In this document: in pieces, positions 1-9,105 of the stretch
Layout of the letters: each line of letters begins with the position of its first letter
Position numbering within the stretch: the stretch's first letter is position 1
DNA from: Heterotrichella gracilis
Taxonomy: Eukaryota; Sar; Xanthophyceae; Tribonematales; Xanthonemataceae
DNA length: 29,930 bases
Assembly (NCBI GenBank): GCA_032358255.1
Contig: JAULBX010028371.1
Location: forward strand, 1-29,930
Direction of reading: 5' to 3'
The notes under the pieces: model-generated
Seen by the model: the letters and a program-made list of their open reading frames with translations, nothing else
Database searches by the model: none
Told to the model about the DNA's origin: nothing
Translations under genes and position numbers: made by a program

Positions 1-3000
1 CCGTGTCCATCGCCAAGGCCGGCATCACCACCACCCTCAACCCGCGCACCACAGTGCTGGCGGCAGCAAACCCCGCCTGGGGACGCTACGACCCGCGCAA
101 GAGCCCCGCGGAAAACATCGCTCTCCCCGCAGCGCTGCTCTCCCGTTTCGACCTCATGTGGCTCATCCTGGATAAGGCAGACCCGGAAAACGTGCGCGCA
201 AACCCTGACCAAACCCTAATTGATTTTGATTACAAGCCAAAACCCTAAGGTCTGTACTGCTGTCTTGCATTGACCTCATGTGGCTCATCCTGGATAAGGC
301 GGACCCCGAAAACGTGTGCGCAAACCCTACCCGCCAAAACCCTAGGCTTGACCCTAGAAACCCTAGAATTGCTTTGACCTCACGTGGCTCATCCTATACA
401 AGGCGGACCCGGAAAACGTGCGAGCAAACCCTGCCGAAACCCTAAACTTGACCCTAGATAACCTGGAATTCCTAGTCTTGCTTTGTCCCCACGCTCGTTA
501 GTTACTTACTCTCCATGTGGCTCACCCTATACAAGGCAGCCAGCAGCAAGCGTTGGAGCGACGTCCGGCAAAACCCATTTGCTACACATCCGCAGCATCC
601 CCCTGCCCACCCCGCTAACCCCCACCTCCCACCCTCCACGCTAATCCCCCCCCCCCGTCCCCTCCGCCCCGCAGGACCGCGCCCTGGCCATGCACGTGCT
701 CCAGGTGCACCGCACAGGCAAGCCCCCACCCTCCCAGGCCGCGCTGGACGTGGTGGACCCCAAAACCCTAAGGGCTTACGTGGGCATGGCCAAGCAGCAC
801 ACGCCCTCGGTGCCGCCATCGCTAGCAGGTGCGCTTTGGTGTATAGAAAGAATACAAGGCGAGGGGTAAAGTAATCATGCTAGGGCGCGGGGAGAGTATA
901 CCCAGAGCTGGCCAAGCACCACCATCACCAGCAGCCCTAAACAGTCCCTAAATAGTATTTAGACCCAAACCAGTGTGGGGTGTAGCTAGCCGACCATTAC
1001 CACAGCAGGTTGTGCTCTAAACCTGGAACCCAAAACCCTTGTATTCTCTTGGTTCCTACTGACTTCATGGTGTGCATTCTCCACCCGGTGCGGAATCCAG
1101 CTCGGCAACATACAAGCAGGGTGGTTTTGAACACACCGACTCTTCATTGCGCCCCTTTTCCCTTCCCATCCCCCCTCTTCCCACCTCAATCCCCACATTA
1201 TATCCCTGGGGTTTTCGTTAGCACTCTGTTGTTCTATTCTGTTATATCTTCGTCCCACTCCCCCCGGGAGCCTTGGCTCTAGGACTGGGGTGAGGCATAC
1301 CCAGACATGCTAACCTGGCTTCAAAGCTGGAAAGCAAATACTTACTTACTTACTTACACTCCCCCGACCCCCCACCCGCAGCCTACGTGGCCTCTGTGTA
1401 TGCCGAGGAGGCGCAGAGCACCAGGGCATGCAGTAGGAACAGCACCATTATCTGTCCCCCATCAAATCCCCTCTGCGCAGAATCACCCCCAACCCCCTTT
1501 CTCCCCTCTCCTCTCCCACACCCACCCCGCGTGACATCCTCCACTAACCCAATTCCCCCCCACCCCCCACCCCCAACCCGCAGACTACGTGGCATCAGTG
1601 TATGCTGAGCTGCGCCAGGAGGAGGGCCCGAAACACCATTTCACGCAATAGAAATACTACACATATCTGCCCCCCATCAAACCCCTCTCTGCTCATAACC
1701 AAACCTCCATCTTTCTGCCCTCTCCAATTACCTCACCAGTTTGACATCACCCTAGCCCCATATCCTCCACTGACCTAACTGCCCCCCACACCCTCACCTG
1801 CAGACTACGTGGCCTCGATATATGCCGAGCTGCGCCAGGAGGAGGCCCAGAGCACTATGCCCCACAGCTACACCACCGCACGCACACTCATGTCAATCCT
1901 CAGGCTGGCGCAGGCCCTGGCGAGACTCCGCTTCGCACCCGAGGTGGCCCAGGTAAGGCACAAATCTAGTCCCTAAACCCTAGTTTGTAAACCCTAGAGC
2001 CAAAACCCTAGCCCCTAGCCCCCAAGCAGTTTGCACCCACGGTGTGCCAGGTGGGACAACAACCCTAAACCCTCGACCCTAGACCCTACGCCCTAGACCA
2101 TACACAATGGTGTGCCTTAATAATGGCAGCATACCCCTGATCCGCCCTGAAGTCTAATCGATTGCCATGCGCCAAGGACCTTGAACCCTTGCATGGCCCT
2201 GCGGCCACAATACCCTCTGAATTCCCCCCCACCCCCTCACACCCCACACACGGACGTTGACAGGGCCCTCCGCCTGATGACGATGTCCAAGATGAGCCTG
2301 GTGGACCAGGTGCAGCTGGAACACACCGAACCACGCACATGAAACCACAAAAACCCTAACACCCCATGCAGCCACAGGCCGACAACACCCTGCGCCTCAT
2401 GATCCCTTCTGACCCACCCCCTAAACCCCACCCCCCACCCCCCACAGGGTGAGGTGGACGAGGCCCTCCGCCTCATGAAAATGTCCAAGATCAGCCTGGT
2501 GGACGAGGTGCAGCTGGAGCGCAGTGTAGACCCCGTCACCCTGGTGCGTCAGTGGATCGAAAAGGATAGCAACGACAAGCGGAAGCTGGTGTACTCGTGG
2601 GGCGAGCTGGAGCAGCTGTTCAGACCCGCACCCCCACACATCACGGTGAGCTTAGGGTTTAGGGTTTAGGGTTTATTTGGGTTTGTGGGTTTGAGGGTAA
2701 AGGGCCAATCGGTTTGGTGTATTGGTGGACCGCAAGGATAGGGAGAGCAAACAGGAGGAGGTGTACTCGTGGGCGCACCTGGTGGCGCTGTCCACCACCG
2801 CACATCAAAGTGAGCGGGGTTTAGAATTCAACTTCACCAAGTAGGGTTTACAACTTTTCTTTAAGTTGTAGGGAAGGGTTTTGGCCTTTATCGTTCTCCC
2901 GCAGGGCTGAGTCCCGCCCTGTGGGAATTTTACCTGGCCAACAGCCATGCAGCAGGGGTTCCTCCCCTGGTGCGCTGCCTGGCAGCGCACCCCTTGTGCC

Positions 3001-3586
3001 GTGCAACCCACCCACCACTGCAGGGCACACGCACTGCCTGGCGCACACCCTAAACCTTAAAACCCTAATTCCCTACAGCACTGCCTGGCGCAAGCCCTAA
3101 ACCCTAAACCTGAAACCTAAAACACTGCGTGGCGCACACGCTAAACCCTTCTCCCCTGACCCTCGTCTGCCCCCTGTGCATATACCCAGTACCTTACAAT
3201 TGTCCCAAGGCTCCACGCCTGACGGGCAGCGTAGAATCCCGTTGTATATTATTTTACTTGGTTGGTATTTTCTTCTAGAAGGCAATTTTACCTGGTTTTT
3301 ATCCCTTCCGCCCCTGGTTATCCTGACGAGTGCTCCCCCCCCTGCGCCCCCTGCAGGATGACATCGTGAAAGACTGCCTGGCCCACACCCTCAACCTTAT
3401 GCCCTGAACCCTAACGCACTGCCTGGCGCACACCTTAACAACCCTCCCTCCCCTGCGCCCCTGCAGCACGACGTCATTAGGAAATGCCTGACCACGTACG
3501 ACGAGATCCTTGAGTGGAAGGTGGAGGGAGATATTGAGGGCACGCCGACGCTCACAATTCAACTGGATTCGCTTGCGCAGCGGTAG
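1..3586 (+). CDS. MCM7: MCM7, DNA replication licensing helicase subunit, C-terminal part (5' end outside window)
   Basis: Subunit of the MCM2-7 ring that unwinds DNA at nuclear replication origins. Exons read as 1-191, 675-828, 1804-1952, 2448-2645 and 3467-3586; all junctions keep frame (phases 0,1,0,0) and use GT-AG. Exon 1 has the sensor-1 segment [12 protein letters not shown] and the arginine-finger motif LLSRFD. Exon 2 continues [11 protein letters not shown]. Exon 3 carries [25 protein letters not shown] sensor-2 sequence (motif around 1870-1930). Exon 4 has [11 protein letters not shown], and exons 4-5 form the short C-terminal winged-helix region, ending SLAQR-stop. The match to MCM7 rather than other MCMs rests on the order of these segments and the short tail. 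The first two donors are the unusual GTGCGC. Every intron except the second contains truncated copies of neighbouring exons or telomere-like heptamers, and the second holds copies of exon 3. The N-terminal half and Walker motifs lie upstream of the window. Confidence 0.93.
271..545 (+). repeat. Three decayed tandem copies of the end of MCM7 exon 1
   Basis: The exon-1 end encoding [14 protein letters not shown] plus its donor (149-200) recurs at 271-325, 375-430 and, more weakly, 511-540. The second and third units end at a donor-like GTGTGC or GTGCGA and run into AAACCCT-type heptamers, as the true exon does. Spacing is about 105-135 bp. The copies lack a proper acceptor, so they are probably intronic relics rather than alternative exons. 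Confidence 0.85.
1379..1803 (+). repeat. Two tandem copies of intron 2 end plus the start of MCM7 exon 3
   Basis: The sequence encoding [13 protein letters not shown] at the true exon 3 (1804 on) is preceded by two similar starts at 1382 and 1584, each with its own CAG acceptor after a C-rich tract. Both copies lose similarity within 50-70 bp. The following intron stretch is also shared (ATCTGYCCCCCATCAAAYCCCTCT near 1450 and 1664), so the unit is about 200-220 bp and includes intron. No matching donor is seen in the copies. Confidence 0.85.
2250..2410 (+). repeat. Two truncated copies of the start of MCM7 exon 4
   Basis: The true exon start at 2448 ([22 protein letters not shown]) is echoed at 2255-2325 ([22 protein letters not shown] in the same frame) and again, shorter, at about 2374-2405 (ADNTLRLM). 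Between the two copies lies AAAAACCCTAACACCCC, a telomere-like tract. The first copy keeps about 70 bp of clear similarity. Confidence 0.85.
2650..2680 (+). repeat. Interstitial TTTAGGG array directly after MCM7 exon 4 donor
   Basis: The donor GTGAGC at 2646 is followed at once by about three tandem TTTAGGG heptamers. Similar short arrays lie at 4166-4180, 4250-4272, 4324-4349 and 4438-4452. They are too short to be a chromosome end. Confidence 0.9.
2700..3460 (+). repeat. MCM7 last intron: copy of exon 4 end and array of exon-5-start fragments
   Basis: At 2728-2811 a copy of the exon 4 end survives (VYSW-HLVAL, then a GTGAGC-like donor). Near 3032, 3079, 3123, 3372 and 3417 the string CACTGCCTGGCGCACACC or a near match recurs, usually followed by CTAAACC or TCAACCT. 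The fullest unit (3355-3400) reads [11 protein letters not shown], paralogous to the true exon start [11 protein letters not shown] at 3467. The array is thus a set of exon-5-start fragments, each capped by telomere-like sequence. Confidence 0.75.
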
Positions 3587-4850
3587 GCGCTGGGGCGGGG
3601 GGAGTGCATGTGGGTGGCGTGGCAACATGGGGTGCTGCGGGATGTGGGCGCGCAGCAATATTGGTGTGCTGGGGCGGGTATGCGTGGGTCTGCATGGCAC
3701 TTCTTGGAGGAGAGGTGGAGGAGGACATGCAGGGCAGGCCGCTGCTCCAGCTGCTGGATGTGGGCGCGCAGCAATAAGCAAGGGGTGTACAAGCAAACTT
3801 CATGTATGCAGCTGTACTTTATGCCCCTTGCCGTAGGCGCGCTGGTGCGGGGGTGGCACAGGGGTAGCCATGTGGCGGCGGTTGTGTGTGCATGGCGATG
3901 TCCTGGAGGAGGGCTGCAGGGTGGAGGGGGACGTGCAGGGCATGCCGCTGATCATGTTGCTGAAGCAATAGGCGCCCTCAGCAGCAATTGGCGCGGCGCT
4001 GGGGCGGGGGGAGAATAAGGGGAGGCGCCTGCAGTGACTGTGTTGCTGCTGTGTGGGGTTTTGTGGCGCAGCAGTCGGCCTACATGGGGTCCCGGCGCAG
4101 GCGCTGGATGTTAGGGCAAAATAATGGGGGAAAGAATTGTTCCCAACGGTGTATTTCTGGGTGTAGGGTTTAGGGTTTGGGCGGCAGGAGTTGTTGTCGA
4201 GGTGCTGGCAGGGGGGCCACCCATGTGCAGTGCTGTGTGCACTGCTGGCTTTAGGGTTTTGGGTTTAGGGTCAGGGAAGGGGTGCAGCCCACCTACTGCC
4301 AGCGACAGGCTGCTGCCCTCGTCTTTAGGGTTTAGGGTTTAGGGTTTGCAGTGCCTGTCCAAGGAGGTGCAGACTGGTCAGCATTTCCTTCTTTCTCTTC
4401 CTTAAGAGCGATGCGCCGCTGGGGGGGTTGGGGGCTGTTTAGGGTTTAGGGTGAAGGCTGCGGTTGTCAGGAAGCCTCATAGCATGTTGGTGCTGACCAA
4501 GGGTGCCAGGGGCTGGGTGTGGCGAGCAAGAGGGGCATCTGGTGGGGGGCAAGCTGGAGACCGATATATATATGCATCATAACCCGTTCGTATGCGTACC
4601 CTACGGCATGGTCAAGGGTTGTTAAACCCGCAAACTTTGCGTTTTTCTTAGACTAAGCAGCGGCTTGCTGGAGGATAATATGTCTCAGAGCTGCACTGCC
4701 AATGCAAAAAAATGAGCGACTGCTATTATTTCGCTTTTTTTGTTGACACTCTCCGCCGGCTAGTAAGGGGCCCAGGTGTGCACACTCAAGCAGCTGTGCG
4801 CTGACCGTTGATGGCACAACGCATGTCATATCTGACATGCTTAACTCACA
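3587..4850 (+). other. MCM7 3' flank with two decayed copies of the last exon
   Basis: No gene is recognised here. Copies of the end of exon 5 survive at about 3700-3777 (EVEEDMQGRPLLQLL) and 3897-3971 (VEGDVQGMPLIMLL); both end near CAATA(A/G)GC, matching the true TAGGCGC at the stop. Several TTTAGGG arrays follow. No TGTAA signal on this strand is seen soon after the stop, so the MCM7 transcript end is not placed. Confidence 0.6.
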
Positions 4851-4900
4851 TTTTCAGGCAACTCATGCGTGTCGTTTTTCACAGAGTCAGACGTATCATA

Positions 4901-4968
4901 TTACAGTAACGACAGTTGCAGCTTTGACATTGCAGTCACTGTGCCACATGACAACAGTTACTGTTACA
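4901..4968 (-). terminator. Candidate polyadenylation signals for the minus-strand membrane gene
   Basis: TTACA on the plus strand (TGTAA on the minus strand) occurs at 4901-4905 and 4964-4968, about 310-375 bp beyond the stop of the gene ending at 5277. TGTAA is the usual green-algal signal. The two sites sit in a small inverted repeat (TTACAGTAAC against GTTACTGTTACA). Support is positional only. Confidence 0.3.
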
Positions 4969-5089
4969 AGCAAGCCTTGATAGAATTGCCGATCGGATTT
5001 TAAACATTGCTTGTCAAACCAAAGCACCCAACCCAACCCAACTCCAGCTCAATCTGCCCCAAACTGCGCCTGCGCCGCCCTGAGGGAGG

Positions 5090-5200
5090 CTCCCCTGCCC
5101 CGCCCCACTTTGGGTGGGGCTGGAGGCCTCGCTGGCGCTCCACGCTGCCGACAACGTGGCTGAGTCCATTGACGGTGTGCAGCCAACCCTGTCTAGGGTC
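5090..5200 (-). repeat. Decayed copy of the C-terminal coding end of the membrane gene
   Basis: Positions about 5093-5175 repeat about 5312-5385: a GCCCACTTYGKGTGGGGCTGG core, then GCGCTCCAYGCTGCCGACA and TGAGTCCATTGACG. On the minus strand both encode a Ser/Ala-rich segment (MDS-LSAAWSAS--SSPT). The copy lies beyond the stop codon at 5277-5279. It is another partial duplication of a gene end. Confidence 0.75.
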
Positions 5201-5276
5201 CACCTGCTCCCTATGAAAAATGCCATCTGTTGAAAACCACGCACACCGTTGACCTCCATGATGTATCCTAACCACC

Positions 5277-6541
5277 TCAGTTTGCTCGAAGCTGCGCATG
5301 TGCCACCCTCCCCTGCCCACTTCGTGTGGGGCTGGAAGGCGCGCTGGCGCTCCATGCTGCCGACAGGCTGACTGAGTCCATTGACGCTGTGCGGCTGAGC
5401 GAGTGCCCCTGCAGCACGCTCTGGCTCTCCTCCACCTCTGCCTGCATGAACTCCGAGTGCAGGTGGTACAGCATGGATACCAGGGACAGCAACATGGGGC
5501 CCATAATGGCACCTGCGCATAGCCACAGCAATCCCTGTATAAGCAACACCGTGATCAAGGGGAAATGCAAGTACAGTGCATAGTGTTTAGTGTATATGCT
5601 CAGCACAGCTCTGTTAACGATGAGGAAAGTAGCGGACGGGAAGCAGCCTATGATTTCATGTTTATGTTTATCTTCCAGATTATTGGGCGTGTACCACGTA
5701 CAAGAGATATAATTACCTTCCAGTAGGTTGTTGAAGGTGTATATCCCCCCAATGATCCCCAGGCCTGTGAAGTAGGGGTGTGAGCCAGGCACCTCCCGCA
5801 TGATGACGTCATCCGCAACCGAGATTGGCATCACGAGCAGCGCCAGCAGGGCTGCAGCGCCCACCCACCTGTCCTGTACATGTGGGAAGGCGGTCTGCAT
5901 TCATGACTGCGTCCTTTTTGTGCAACAGCAATGTTGGTTGTGTTGTGGTTGGGATGTGACTGTGACTGTACGTGGTTGTGATTGGGAAATGGAAGTGGAA
6001 ATGGAAATGGAAATGGAAATGGAAATGGAAATGGAAATGGAAATGGAAATGGAATTGAGAATGGAAATGGAAATAGATTGGGATTGGATCTGGAATCAGA
6101 ATCAGCGTCGTGTACATGAATGCGCACCTGGAAGACGAGGTGGGCGGCGCCTGGGATGGCCACCACCCACACGGGGATGAGCTGCAGAAAGCAGCACCGA
6201 CGTGTACACAAACGCGATGCTGAGGCAGCTGAAGGTGAGCCAAGTGGACAACCCATGGAACGCAGCCAGCTTGCTTTGGTCGTATACTTCACGGACGCAG
6301 CCAGCTTGATACTGCACACAATCACCCCGCGGGCAGCCCTGTTGATCGCGGTGCATGCCCGGGTGCGGGCCTGCTCTGTCAAGGGCAGCAGCAGGAGGGA
6401 TGACGCGATGGGGTCCTGCTTCGATGACAGGAGAGGAGGAGGGTGCAGCAGAAGAGCACAAAATGTGTGGCCAGCTAAACGGCGCCTGCACGTGACCACG
6501 AAATGTGAATCAACAGCAATCATTTTCAAAGTTTGGGGCAA
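5277..6541 (-). CDS. Predicted multipass membrane protein, unrecognised family
   Basis: I do not recognise the family. The best model has exon B at 5873-5277 and exon A from about 6541 to 6128, joined in phase 0 (HLVFQ then DRWVGAAALL) across a 254-bp intron with a GTGCGC donor and TGTACAG acceptor. Exon B gives about 198 residues with hydrophobic stretches WVGAAALLALLVMPISVA, HPYFTGLGIIGGIYTFNNLL and PLITVLLIQGLLWLCAGA, continuing into MGPMLLSLVSMLYHL, then an acidic piece (FMQAEVEES) and a Ser-rich tail. Exon A ends in LIPVWVVAIPGAAHLVF. In exon A the most membrane-like reading (HGLSTWLTFSCLSIAFVYTSV) lies in a different frame from both flanks. The start codon and upstream exons are uncertain. 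Exon B is the reliable part. Confidence 0.5.
5985..6074 (+). repeat. GGAAAT hexanucleotide microsatellite in the membrane-gene intron
   Basis: About a dozen GGAAAT units with few interruptions, inside the inferred 5874-6127 intron. Read on the gene strand it is a pyrimidine-rich ATTTCC tract upstream of the acceptor. The Phe-Pro or Met-Glu strings from translating it are artefacts. Confidence 0.9.
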
Positions 6542-6960
6542 TTAGAGTGAACAAATGTCTGTGCTATTTCCTGCCTTATCAGATATGATGCATATTTACA
6601 AGCAAAATCTTGCGCAGCCATATCTTAATTCTGCCAATTTTGAAAATTAAAACGAGATTGCAAAATCAGACAACAAAAATTTCCGTTCACACGTTCGTAC
6701 CAAGACTGACGCGCACTAGTCCACCCATGAAAGCTGCTGCACCCGTGCTGCCCAGCGATGATGCGGCTACCTGCAACACACGTTTACCTGCACAAAGGTC
6801 CCCAATTAACTGCACAGCCAGCCACAGCTGCACAGCCGAGCAACCCCCCAATTTTTTTTTGTGTGTGTGTGGAATGCAATATGACAGGCCATATGAGGTT
6901 GCCAGTGAAGCGCTGCAAACAAACCCACCCAGTTCAAGGTAGCTGACGTCCAATTCTTAC

Positions 6961-7147
6961 CCAGAGCAAGCAGTGGCTGGGCTGCAGACAGGAACATGTT
7001 CCCTAAGCTGGCCTTCCGGGACTTGGGATTGGCTTGACACCCTCCTGATGCTGGTTGTCACTTTGCCAACAAGCAGCTGCATTTCCTCCCAGCCATCGCG
7101 TACTTGCATCTTCCCAAACCTTGTTGCAATTGCTTGCAACTGACGAC
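6961..7147 (-). CDS. Candidate internal exon, unidentified gene
   Basis: A 187-bp open segment bounded by a pyrimidine-rich acceptor (CACATACTCCAG on the minus strand) and a GTAAGA donor. It encodes a helical, charged segment beginning RQLQAIATRFGKMQV and continuing DGWEEMQLLVGKV. The flanking exons could not be joined with confidence. The region 6600-6960 on this strand holds open stretches (for example VAASSLGSTGAAAFMGG) that could be the next exon. It could also be chance. Confidence 0.3.
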
Positions 7148-7505
7148 CTGGAGTATGTGGTGGTGATGGATTGGAACAGTACATCAAGCAAATCATGCAG
7201 ATCAAGGTGGGAAATGCTTTGCAGAGGAGAGGGAACAAAAGTAGATTTTCAAGCAGGTTTTCAAGATATATCTTTCATTTGTTGCAGTGACTACTACAGT
7301 ATTATATTTCCAGAATGCACTGGCAGTCACTGAGGCCTGTGTCCTGCAAACACCCCAATGACTGCCACACACCACAATTTGCTTGTCAGAGAGGCTGAAT
7401 GAGGTTTTAATAAACCTGTTTTGAAAGCGAAGTGCATCACTGTGACATGTCTTATCATTTATCGGTTGCAATTGCTCTCTGCCAAGCAAGGCGCAACATT
7501 TGCAG

Positions 7506-7553
7506 GTTGAAAACACGTATGTGATGAAGAACCAGTACCCATCGTGCAGCGAT
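7506..7553 (+). CDS. Candidate 16-codon internal exon, unidentified gene
   Basis: Bounded by ATTTGCAG and GTGAGT, it encodes VENTYVMKNQYPSCSD in phase 0. A possible upstream partner ends at 7206 before GTGGGA with LEQYIKQIMQIK, also phase 0. Family not recognised. This competes with the opposite-strand candidate at 6961-7147, though the two do not overlap. A downstream partner might be the proline-rich segment ending at 8497. Confidence 0.25.
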
Positions 7554-7818
7554 GTGAGTACCCCTAAGTGGGATGCATCTGCTCCCGTCCATGAGCGAAC
7601 GTACACACGCGTGTACTGTAGTGGTGCGGTGCAAGTTTGCAAGCATCGTTTAACCTAGTCTAAAGACCTTGACCGCGTCTCGATCAGCAGTCACTCTCAT
7701 TACTACTGCAGCAGTGTCTGCCTGGCTCAGCACTATTGGGTTGCCAGGTTTTGACCATGTTGAAACAGAACCCTAGGCTAGGGTTAAGGATGATTGCAGA
7801 CCATACATGTGTACTCCA

Positions 7819-7962
7819 TGATTCAGTCACTGCAAATGTTGTCAGCCCAGCCTGACGTAAGTATACAGGCGCCTAAGCCGCGCTGCTTAGCAAATGCACG
7901 GCCTGCGCTTGCAGCAACACTCACGTCAGACTGGGTTGACAACAATTGCAGTGGCTGTATCA
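7819..7962. repeat. 43-bp imperfect inverted repeat (long hairpin)
   Basis: Arms at 7819-7861 and 7920-7962 are complementary at 37 of 43 positions, with a 58-base loop. The loop has its own short complement (CTAAGC with GCTTAG). Several of the six mismatches would be G-U pairs in RNA. It could be the precursor of a small RNA or a remnant of a small foldback element. No target-site duplication was recognised. Confidence 0.8.
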
Positions 7963-8080
7963 TACAGTCACTATATGCGCCAGTTGAAGCCACCTGCGCA
8001 CTGCAGTTCCTATGAAGCCAGGCTGGAATTGAACAATCCAATTCAAGTTGCTACATTGAACAATCGAGTATTTGACTGCG

Positions 8081-8132
8081 ACATTCTATTGCTACATTCT
8101 GCTGCTACATCCTACTGCCACGTTCTATTGCA
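8081..8132 (+). repeat. Four tandem copies of a 13-bp unit
   Basis: Units resembling ACATTCTATTGCT follow one another at 8081, 8094, 8107 and 8120, with one to three differences each. No function is suggested. Confidence 0.8.
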
Positions 8133-8161
8133 GCAAGGCCACGTCCCCGCTGGCTTGGCAG

Positions 8162-8497
8162 ATGCGCATCTACTTACCATCGCCCCGCTGGACCCCCCCT
8201 CCCTCCTCCCCACACCCCTTGCGCCCACCCCATTGCGCCGCTGAATGTCCCCGCTGCTCAGCCACAATCCCCAGCAGTCAGCAAATCATCCCCACTGCCT
8301 TCTCCTGTGGACCACACCACGCACCACCACCCACCCTGCGCCCCCCCCCATATGCATCACCCCCCTTCCCCCCAACAGCACCATCAGCCGCCACCCCACC
8401 AGCGCCAATAAAGCGGGTAATTGGCCTCACGCCTGTGCCGGGTGCTGCTGCAATGAACACCGCTGCGGAAATGGCGGGTCAGCAGCAGGCCCTGTAG
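8162..8497 (+). CDS. Candidate proline-rich terminal exon
   Basis: An open segment after a GGCAG acceptor-like site, encoding a Pro/Ala-rich chain (for example PPPYASPPFPPTAPSAA) and ending VPGAAAMNTAAEMAGQQQAL before a stop. TGTAA signals lie about 210-280 bp downstream, which fits a 3' end. C-rich DNA is open in several frames here, so the coding frame and strand are not secure. Partner exons are not established. Confidence 0.3.
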   Translation: MRIYLPSPRWTPPPSSPHPLRPPHCAAECPRCSATIPSSQQIIPTAFSCGPHHAPPPTLRPPPYASPPFPPTAPSAATPPAPIKRVIGLTPVPGAAAMNTAAEMAGQQQAL

Positions 8498-8709
8498 ATA
8501 TCTGTGCCGCGGGAGAGGAGGGTGATGGCGGCGGCTGTGATGGCGGAGGCGCCTGGGCCGGATGGGGAGGGTGTGTGCCGGGGGGCATGGGACAGAGCGG
8601 CTGTGGTGGGTGCTTCTGGGTTGGTGGTCCTGTGGGTGGTGAAGGTGGTTGTATAATTAACCTTGTATGTTTATTGTTCATGTTTTGATTCAGAGTGAAA
8701 TAAACATTA

Positions 8710-8791
8710 TGTAATGCTCCATTAGTGAATACATTTTCTATTACACAGAACCATTGATTTGAGGATTAAAGTATGTAAGAATCAGTTTACA
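8710..8791. terminator. Convergent candidate polyadenylation signals
   Basis: Plus-strand TGTAA at 8710-8714 and 8774-8778 would serve the transcript with a stop at 8497. Plus-strand TTACA at 8787-8791 (minus-strand TGTAA) would serve the minus gene ending at 9106. Just after it CACCTCAC and GTGAGGTG form an 8-bp stem. Confidence 0.45.
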
Positions 8792-8842
8792 CCTCACCTG
8801 TGGTGTGAGGTGGTGATGGCAGGTTTGGGTGGTGAAATGTGT

Positions 8843-8890
8843 AAGGTCCCATGTGTGCAAGGTTCCATGTGTGTAAGGTTCCATGTGTGC
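8843..8890 (+). repeat. Three tandem copies of a 16-bp unit
   Basis: AAGGTTCCATGTGTGC-type units at 8843, 8859 and 8875 differ at one or two bases. Confidence 0.9.
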
Positions 8891-8943
8891 CTAGTGAGGT
8901 GTGCCACCATGCGCTGCTTCACGCCGGGCCAACCCTAAACCCT

Positions 8944-9057
8944 CCTGTCAGAGACCACATTCGTGTTTAGGTTTTAGGGTTGGGTTTAGGTTTTAGGGTT
9001 GGCACAAACGTGATCTCCGACAGGTGGGCCAGCGCAGATGTTGGGGTGGCCCACCTG
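8944..9057. repeat. Two nested-neighbour hairpins with telomere-like loop
   Basis: A 22-bp inverted repeat (8944-8965 with 9003-9024, 18 of 22 complementary) encloses a loop made of TTTAGG-type repeats. It abuts a perfect 11-bp inverted repeat, CAGGTGGGCCA at 9021-9031 with TGGCCCACCTG at 9047-9057. The position is the 3' flank of the minus-strand gene that ends at 9106. Confidence 0.8.
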
Positions 9058-9105
9058 GCAGAACGCAGCCCTAGGGTTTGCGACTCCATCTGCGGTGCAA
9101 ATGCG

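Noticed and set aside
502-874. Overlapping 105- and 119-codon frames on both strands
   Set aside because: Both are shadows over MCM7 intron 1 and exon 2; the helicase reading in the third frame is conserved.
2650-4450. Chromosome end or subtelomere suggested by TTTAGGG repeats
   Set aside because: Arrays are only two to four units, lie in both orientations and sit inside or beside ordinary genes over the whole window.
5809-6243. Phe-Pro and Met-Glu repeat proteins at 5800-6240
   Set aside because: They are translations of the GGAAAT microsatellite inside an inferred intron.
8427-8681. Proline-rich minus-strand frame opposite a glycine-rich plus-strand frame
   Set aside because: G/C-skewed low-complexity DNA opens several frames at once; no splice or family evidence favours this one.
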